A stretch of 64,000 bases of DNA, from positions 1,054,001 through 1,118,000 of the forward strand of contig CAVVHH010000002.1 of the NCBI GenBank assembly GCA_963748005.1. The letters run 5' to 3'. Numbering within the stretch: the stretch's first letter is position 1; every line of letters starts with the position of its first letter. The notes below the pieces were generated by a model. It had not been told where the DNA came from and ran no database searches. It saw only the letters and a program-made list of their open reading frames with translations. Below, piece by piece: positions 59,395-64,000 of the stretch. Made by a program: the position numbers and the translations under genes. The DNA is from CAILZL01 sp963748005 (GTDB lineage: Bacteria; Pseudomonadota; Gammaproteobacteria; Steroidobacterales; Steroidobacteraceae).

Positions 59395-59893
59395 CGTTCG
59401 ACTCCTTAGCAAGCTGGGCGACCAACGTCGCCTTGATGCGGTTGATTTTTACGCCGACGTTGCTTTCACTAAGGCCGAGGATTTGCGACATGTCGCGGTA
59501 GCTGAAGCCATCGAGCATCAGCAGCGCGAGCGAGCGGCTGACTTCATCGAGTTCTGCGATGCGCTGGTAGATCCACTCAAGACGTGGGTCGCGGTGGACG
59601 GGTGAGACGAGCAAGCCACTCGCCGCCTCCAGATCCTGCCTGCCCAACCCATGCTTGCGTTCCTTCCGGTTCCAGCCGAGCGCCGTGTTCAGCGCCACCT
59701 GGTAAATCCATGTGGTGACGGCTGCTTCGCCGCGAAACGCCTCGACGGAGTGCCAGATCTGCAGCGCAATTTGCTGGAAGAGATCCTCCCGATCGGCGTG
59801 CGTGGCACCATAGGCACGCGCCACCTTGAACAGGATGGCCTTATGCGCCTCCATCCATTCCCCGAACATCTGATTACGTTTGGCTTCCAGCAT
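59384..59893 (-). CDS. ECF-type RNA polymerase sigma factor
   Basis: 169 residues. Sigma-70 region 2 (AYGATHADREDLFQQIALQI, WHSVEAFRGEAAVTTWIYQV) and region 4 (LAELDEVSRSLALLMLDGFS-like, YRDMSQILGLSESNVGVKIN). It directs RNA polymerase to a regulon of unknown stress genes. The start follows a perfect AAGGAGAGG. Overlaps the membrane partner, which probably controls it. Confidence 0.94.
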   Translation of the reverse strand: MLEAKRNQMFGEWMEAHKAILFKVARAYGATHADREDLFQQIALQIWHSVEAFRGEAAVTTWIYQVALNTALGWNRKERKHGLGRQDLEAASGLLVSPVHRDPRLEWIYQRIAELDEVSRSLALLMLDGFSYRDMSQILGLSESNVGVKINRIKATLVAQLAKESNDGF

Positions 59894-60030
59894 TTCCTCT
59901 CCTTGGCGCCATTAGTATCAGGTGGAGTCGATTTTCTTACTTGCAGGCCTTTTATTCGGGACCGGTTAAATGCGCGTTTCGTCTTTGAACAAGAACACAC
60001 TTAATCGAGGCGTAAGGATTTGAAGAATGG

Positions 60031-60104
60031 CGCGCCCGGCCAGATTCGAACTGGCGACCTTCGGCTTCGGAGGCCGACACTCTATCCAACTGAGCTACGG
60101 GCGC
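60031..60104 (-). tRNA. tRNA-Arg, anticodon CCG
   Basis: On the minus strand the acceptor stem GCGCCCG pairs with CGGGCGC. D-arm AGCTCAGTTGGATAGAGT, anticodon loop CTCCGAA (CCG, reading CGG), T-arm with GGTTCGAATC-type loop (AGTTCGAATCT). 74 nucleotides without encoded CCA. A single copy, not in an operon. Confidence 0.92.
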
Positions 60105-60260
60105 GTAAATAGAGGGCGCGCAGTCTAAACCGTCACCTACCCTCCGCCCAAGAAGATTTATTACGACCTGCAGGCCAATCAAGCCAAAACCGGGAGTTTC
60201 GGCCCGGCGCACACGCGGCTATACTTGCCCGCTGTTTCAGCGAGTCATTTCGGAGCCGGT

Positions 60261-60770
60261 GTGAGCGGACCTTCCCACGATAAGCATTTTTTCGACACCT
60301 TCATGCTGGTGCTCGGCATTCTGGTGCTGATCGCCTTTGGCCTGTACTTCGGGGCCAGTGCCATTTCATCGCGTACCCAGGAAGTGGAGGTGCTGGCGGA
60401 TCCGATGCTGCAGGCAAGCATCAACGAGCGCATCGCCCCAGTGGGAAAGGTGGCCATTTCCGGTGAAGACAACTCCGCCGTGGAAGAAAAGGTGGCGGCG
60501 CCAGCTGAACTGAAGGAAGTGCCAGGCGATGAGGTCTACAACACGACCTGCGTGGCCTGCCACGGCTCCGGCCTGGCCGGTGCTCCAAAGATTGGCGATA
60601 AGGCCGCCTGGGGACCCAGAATCGCGCAAGGCAGCGATACCCTGCATAAACATGCGATCGAAGGCTTTACCGGTAAAGCAGGTGTGATGCCTGCCAAGGG
60701 CGGCATGACCAGCGTGACCGACGCTTCAATCGTTGCCGCGGTGGACTATATGGTCAGCAAGGCCAAGTAG
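60261..60770 (+). CDS. Cytochrome c5
   Basis: 169 residues from GTG 60261, after TCGGAG. An N-terminal anchor (FFDTFMLVLGILVLIAFGLY), a charged linker (about 40-90) and a C-terminal monohaem domain with CVACH (VYNTTCVACHGSGLAGAPKI, Met ligand near GVMPAKGGM). Small soluble-type c5 domain tethered to the periplasmic face; it could donate electrons to a terminal oxidase such as the caa3-type one. Monocistronic with a terminator. Confidence 0.9.
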   Translation: MSGPSHDKHFFDTFMLVLGILVLIAFGLYFGASAISSRTQEVEVLADPMLQASINERIAPVGKVAISGEDNSAVEEKVAAPAELKEVPGDEVYNTTCVACHGSGLAGAPKIGDKAAWGPRIAQGSDTLHKHAIEGFTGKAGVMPAKGGMTSVTDASIVAAVDYMVSKAK

Positions 60771-60791
60771 CTTGGTCATTAGCGATACACG

Positions 60792-60828
60792 AGGCCCGGC
60801 CGCACCAGCGACCGGGCCTTTATCTTTC
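60792..60828 (+). terminator. Rho-independent terminator after cytochrome c5
   Basis: An 8-bp stem (AGGCCCGG with CCGGGCCT), 12-base loop, then TTATCTTTCT. Located 21 bases after the stop codon. Confidence 0.8.
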
Positions 60829-60848
60829 TGTCGTTAATCGCATGCACC

Positions 60849-62360
60849 TCAACCAGCACCGCCGCGATCGAGTCTGCGCAACGCGATCGCCTCGCTGATA
60901 TGAGTTCCGTTGATCCGCTCACTGCCGTCGAGGTCGGCAATGCTGCGCGCCACTTTCAGTATCCGGTGGTAAGCACGTGCCGACAGCGAAAACTTGTGCA
61001 TGGCTCGCTGCAACAGAACCAACGCCCTTGGCTCGGCCATACACCACCGCGCCACTTCGCTGGCTGACAATCGCGCATTGCACTTGCCCTGGCGCTGCCA
61101 CTGCACTGCGCGTGACGTGCTGACTCTCGCGGCCACGGTGTGGCTGGTTTCACCGGGAGCAGCGACATCCTGCAACGCAACGGCCGGCACACGCGGCACT
61201 TCCACATGCATGTCGAGGCGATCCAGCAATGGCCCGGAGATGCGTAGTCGATAGCGCTGCACCTGCTCGGCGGTGCAGCGACATTTACCGGCCGAATCGC
61301 CCAGATACCCGCAGGGGCAGGGGTTCATGGCTGCGATCAGCTGAAAACTGGCCGGAAATTCGGCTTGGCGAGCGGCGCGCGAAATGCTGATCACCCCGCT
61401 TTCCAGCGGTTCGCGCAGCACCTCCAGCACCCGTCGATCAAACTCTGGCAGCTCGTCCAGGAACAACACACCGCGGTGCGCCAGGGAAATTTCGCCTGGC
61501 CTCGGTTGAGAACCGCCACCAACCAGCGCGACGGCGGAAGCCGTATGGTGTGGCGACCGAAACGGCCGGATGCGCCATTGCGACAGATCAATGCCACGCC
61601 CGATGAGGGAACGAATGGCCGCAACCTCCAGCGCCTCCGCATCGTTCAAGGGCGGCAGAATACCCGGCAACCGCTGCGCCAACATGCTCTTGCCGGTACC
61701 CGGCGGCCCGATGAACAGAAGGCTGTGTTCACCTGCTGCAGCAATTTCCAGGGCACGCTTGGCCTGGGCCTGACCACGCACCTCACTCAGGTCGGGCACC
61801 GGCGGCGCCGCCTCGCCGTCTGGAGGACCATCACTAATGAGCAAGGGTTGGGTGCCATTCAAATGTGCACACACTTCCAGCAAGTGGCCGGCCGCAACCG
61901 ATCGACACCCGGCAATGATTCTTGTCTCATTATTATTAGTGTCCGGTACCACGACCGAGTGCCCTGCCCCGGTGGCCGCCAGTGCCGCTATCAACGCCCC
62001 CGTGATAGGGCGTAATTCGCCGCTCAGGGACAATTCACCGTATAGCTCGCAGTCGGCCAATTCGCGGGCTGCCAGCTGACCCGAAGCAACCAGAATACCG
62101 ATCGCAATCGGCAGGTCGAATCGCCCACCCTCCTTGGGCAGATCCGCGGGCGCCAGATTGACGGTAATTCGCCCCGGAGGCAGCTCGAAATTGCAGTTGA
62201 TCAGCGCAGAACGCACCCGGTCCTTGCTTTCGCGTACCACCACTTCGGGTAGCCCGACGATGGTGAAGGAAGGCAGGCCACTACCAATGTCCACTTCCAC
62301 GCTGACTTGGGGTGCATCCATGCCGAACTGGGCACGACTGAGAATGGTGGCGATGGCCAT
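60849..62360 (-). CDS. comM: YifB/ComM family AAA ATPase
   Basis: 503 residues. N-terminal Lon-like domain (GLPSFTIVGLPEVVVRESKD), central Mg-chelatase-type AAA domain (Walker A LFIGPPGTGKSMLAQRL, Walker B GVLFLDELPEF), C-terminal Mg-chelatase subunit region (FQLIAAMNPCPCGYLGDSAG). ComM promotes branch migration during natural transformation in Vibrio and Haemophilus. The ATG at 62360 is preceded by no strong ribosome site. Follows ubiK. Confidence 0.95.
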   Translation of the reverse strand: MAIATILSRAQFGMDAPQVSVEVDIGSGLPSFTIVGLPEVVVRESKDRVRSALINCNFELPPGRITVNLAPADLPKEGGRFDLPIAIGILVASGQLAARELADCELYGELSLSGELRPITGALIAALAATGAGHSVVVPDTNNNETRIIAGCRSVAAGHLLEVCAHLNGTQPLLISDGPPDGEAAPPVPDLSEVRGQAQAKRALEIAAAGEHSLLFIGPPGTGKSMLAQRLPGILPPLNDAEALEVAAIRSLIGRGIDLSQWRIRPFRSPHHTASAVALVGGGSQPRPGEISLAHRGVLFLDELPEFDRRVLEVLREPLESGVISISRAARQAEFPASFQLIAAMNPCPCGYLGDSAGKCRCTAEQVQRYRLRISGPLLDRLDMHVEVPRVPAVALQDVAAPGETSHTVAARVSTSRAVQWQRQGKCNARLSASEVARWCMAEPRALVLLQRAMHKFSLSARAYHRILKVARSIADLDGSERINGTHISEAIALRRLDRGGAG

Positions 62361-62388
62361 ATCGACATCCCTGTCTGTTAAGAGGCGG

Positions 62389-62640
62389 TTATTGACGTTG
62401 TTCGAGCTGCGCCAGACGTTGTTCCAGGCTTTCCAGTTTTTCGCGGGTACGCATCAGTACGCCCGCCTGCACATCGAACTCACGCCGCGACACCAGATCC
62501 ATGCGCGTCAGCGCTGACTGTAACACAGCCTTGAAGTTCTGCTCGGCGTCGCGCTTCAGGGCGCTCAAGCCTTCAGGCAGGGATGCCGACAGCCGCTTTG
62601 CCAGCTCGGTTACCTTCTCATCAATTGTTCGCGCGTCCAC
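62389..62640 (-). CDS. ubiK: UbiK ubiquinone biosynthesis accessory factor (BMFP/YqiC)
   Basis: 83 residues. N-terminal amphipathic helix and coiled-coil: KVTELAKRLSASLPEGLSAL, EQNFKAVLQSALTRMDLVSR, REFDVQAGVLMRTREKLESL. The EFDVQ-VL-RTREKLE box is diagnostic. It forms a trimer with UbiJ in the lipid-associated Q synthesis complex. GTG start after CGGAG. Adjacent to comM as in many gammaproteobacteria. Confidence 0.94.
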   Translation of the reverse strand: MDARTIDEKVTELAKRLSASLPEGLSALKRDAEQNFKAVLQSALTRMDLVSRREFDVQAGVLMRTREKLESLEQRLAQLEQRQ

Positions 62641-62925
62641 TTTATCGCTCCGTATCGGCCGGACAGAAATTCAGAACGTCAATTACTGGGGTGACTGTAC
62701 GGAGGCCTCGCCTGCGGCTCAAGCCCAAGTTTCGGTGAACGCTCGGTTCCGCGAGCCTGAAACTGCGCCACAGTGATGCGGCCGATCACAGCCACACGGA
62801 CCCCGAGCGCCGAATTGCACCGTATTGAGTCGCCGACCCGACAAAAATGCCCCGCAATTGGGCAATATCAAGACTGGATGACAATCGGCACTACGGTTTT
62901 TGCGGGCTGAATCGGCTAATACACG
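62641..62925. other. Intergenic region upstream of glnK
   Basis: No gene recognised. The open frame of glnK runs back to 62847 but has no protein-like content before 63027. It contains a GCACC half-site (about 62817) that could be part of an NtrC element; this is weak. Confidence 0.5.
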
Positions 62926-62941
62926 TGGCACAGAAGATGCA
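62926..62941 (+). promoter_or_regulatory. Sigma-54 promoter of glnK-amtB
   Basis: TGGCACAGAAGATGCA shows the -24 GG and -12 GC with the required ten-base spacing. It lies 86 bp upstream of the glnK start, as expected for NtrC-controlled nitrogen genes. Confidence 0.75.
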
Positions 62942-63026
62942 AATGTTCACGCGTAGCGCTCAGCTCCAACGTGGGCGAGAGCCCAGATTGCAAGTTGGTT
63001 ACCAGAAGTTAAGGAGTGCGCTCGCG

Positions 63027-63365
63027 ATGAAGCTGATCACCGCCATCATCAAGCCATTCAAGCTCGATGACGTTCGCCAGGCCGTGGCGGACATCGGCGT
63101 GCAAGGCATCACCGTAACGGAAGTGCAGGGATTTGGCCGTCAGCGCGGCCATACCGAACTGTACCGTGGCGCGGAGTATCGCGTTGACTTTCTGCCCAAG
63201 ACCAAGATCGAGCTCGCCGTTGACGACTCGATTACGGAACAGGTGGTGGAGGCCATCACGAATGTCGCTCGCACCGGCAAGATCGGCGACGGCAAGGTAT
63301 TTGTATCCGACCTCGAACAGGCGGTGCGAATCCGCACGGGCGAGGTGGGTATTGATGCCGTGTGA
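63027..63365 (+). CDS. glnK: PII nitrogen regulatory protein
   Basis: 112 residues, exact PII length. MKLITAIIKPFKLDDVRQAV opens the protein; the T-loop GRQRGHTELYRGAEYRVDFL contains the uridylylated Tyr51; the C-terminus carries GKVFVSDLEQAVRIRTGE. Senses 2-oxoglutarate, ADP/ATP and gates AmtB. ATG 63027 follows AAGGAGTG. Paired with amtB, hence GlnK rather than GlnB. Confidence 0.95.
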   Translation: MKLITAIIKPFKLDDVRQAVADIGVQGITVTEVQGFGRQRGHTELYRGAEYRVDFLPKTKIELAVDDSITEQVVEAITNVARTGKIGDGKVFVSDLEQAVRIRTGEVGIDAV

Positions 63366-63520
63366 CGTCTAGAAGGTAACCGTGGGCAACCTTGGCTATG
63401 GGCTTATTTGATTTTGATACACAACAGGCAAATAGGCTCAATTCTTGATTCAACAGTTTTGATTCGACAGGCGATTGGCAAGCAGTTTTGCAGCATTACT
63501 CATCCCGCAGGAGAACGACA

Positions 63521-64000
63521 GTGAATAAACCTCTGGCACTTAGAAGGGTGCTCACTCCCTTGTGGAGCGCCGCACTCATCGCACTTGCGATGCTGGGCAC
63601 CCCGGCTTTCGCACAGGAAACCCCGCCCCCTGATGCAGCAGCAGTCAGTGCAGAAGCGCCAGCTGCAGCACCTGCTGATGCTGCAGCTGAAGCAGCACCT
63701 GCAGAAGCCGAAGCGGCGCCTGCGCCGAGCTTCGAAAAGGGTGACATGGCGTGGATGATGACCGCCACCGCGTTCGTATTGTTCATGACGGTACCAGGCC
63801 TGGCGCTGTTCTACACCGGCATGGTCCGCACCAAGAACTCGCTGTCCACCGTGATGCAAAGCTTCGCCATTTTCTGCGTCATCGCTGTGCTCTGGATGGT
63901 TTATGGTTACAGCGCCGCGTTCACGGCAGGTAATCCCATTATTGGCACCCTGGACAAACTGTTCATGGGCGGTGTTGACCTGAACACGGCCGCAGCAACT
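63521..64000 (+). CDS. amtB: Ammonium transporter, N-terminal part (runs off window)
   Basis: The first 160 codons of an Amt protein. A signal peptide (WSAALIALAMLGTPAFAQE) is followed by an unusual Ala/Pro/Glu-rich linker (about residues 33-72), then TM1 (MAWMMTATAFVLFMTVPGLA, FYTGMVRTKNSLS) and TM2 (SFAIFCVIAVLWMVYGYSAA). GTG start after GCAGGAGAACG. Linked to glnK; presumably sigma-54 controlled. The remainder lies beyond the window. Confidence 0.93.
   Translation, partial: MNKPLALRRVLTPLWSAALIALAMLGTPAFAQETPPPDAAAVSAEAPAAAPADAAAEAAPAEAEAAPAPSFEKGDMAWMMTATAFVLFMTVPGLALFYTGMVRTKNSLSTVMQSFAIFCVIAVLWMVYGYSAAFTAGNPIIGTLDKLFMGGVDLNTAAAT

Noticed and set aside
1..64000. CRISPR array, prophage, intact IS, rRNA operon
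   Set aside because: No regularly spaced repeats, phage or transposase genes, or rRNA sequence were seen.

Overview
The window is a chromosomal segment of a Gram-negative proteobacterium, most likely a gammaproteobacterium of the Steroidobacter, Nevskia or Xanthomonas-like groups. The pointers are BMFP/UbiK, ComM, YeaG-YeaH-YcgB, class I fructose-1,6-bisphosphatase, a Kdp system, many lipoproteins and OmpA-type proteins, Tat substrates, and a GC-rich third codon position. The genus is inference. No rRNA, CRISPR array, prophage or intact insertion sequence is visible. One tRNA-Arg gene is present.

1-21 kb is a stress, envelope and signalling region. It holds three Crp/Fnr-type regulators plus a decayed fourth, a hybrid histidine kinase/response regulator pair, a GGDEF-EAL protein, a Ser/Thr kinase with a Calx-beta-like exterior, three CsbD-like proteins, a ferritin-like protein, SYLF, BON, OmpA and DUF4398 proteins, a phospholipase D-type lipoprotein and several tiny membrane proteins. 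A 16-bp palindrome (TGTNCGC-N2-GCGNACA) recurs about a dozen times here, nearly always 40-390 bp upstream of these genes and hardly anywhere else in the window. The simplest reading is a local regulon of the Crp/Fnr paralogues. A Crp-spacer-DUF4398 block was duplicated, and each copy then lost the opposite gene.

21-36 kb is metabolic and exported functions: GH17-like glucanase, fructose-1,6-bisphosphatase, an MFS exporter, an uroporphyrinogen-III synthase-like gene with a DUF1857 gene, two tandem Tat-exported aldo/keto-reductase-like proteins that lack catalytic residues, DUF4197, SIMPL, an AT-rich probable import, MmgE/PrpD, a GH13 glycosidase, a c-type cytochrome and D-Ala-D-Ala ligase. 36-45 kb is a complete minus-strand kdp locus (small ORF, F, A, B, C, D, E). 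Three of its intercistronic gaps each hold a different palindromic repeat, and a KdpE-like box lies upstream. 45-50 kb is the conserved stress operon prkA/yeaG, yeaH and spoVR/ycgB. 52-59 kb is a caa3-type cytochrome oxidase cluster in which subunit II carries two fused cytochrome c domains, followed by an ECF sigma factor with a membrane partner. 60-64 kb holds tRNA-Arg(CCG), cytochrome c5, comM, ubiK and a glnK-amtB pair behind a sigma-54 promoter. The window ends inside amtB.

Mobile material is limited to non-coding palindromes: three TIR-bounded MITE-like elements, six CTCTCCC/GGGAGAGG repeats, two GGTCGGGTTT palindromes and other hairpins, all between genes.
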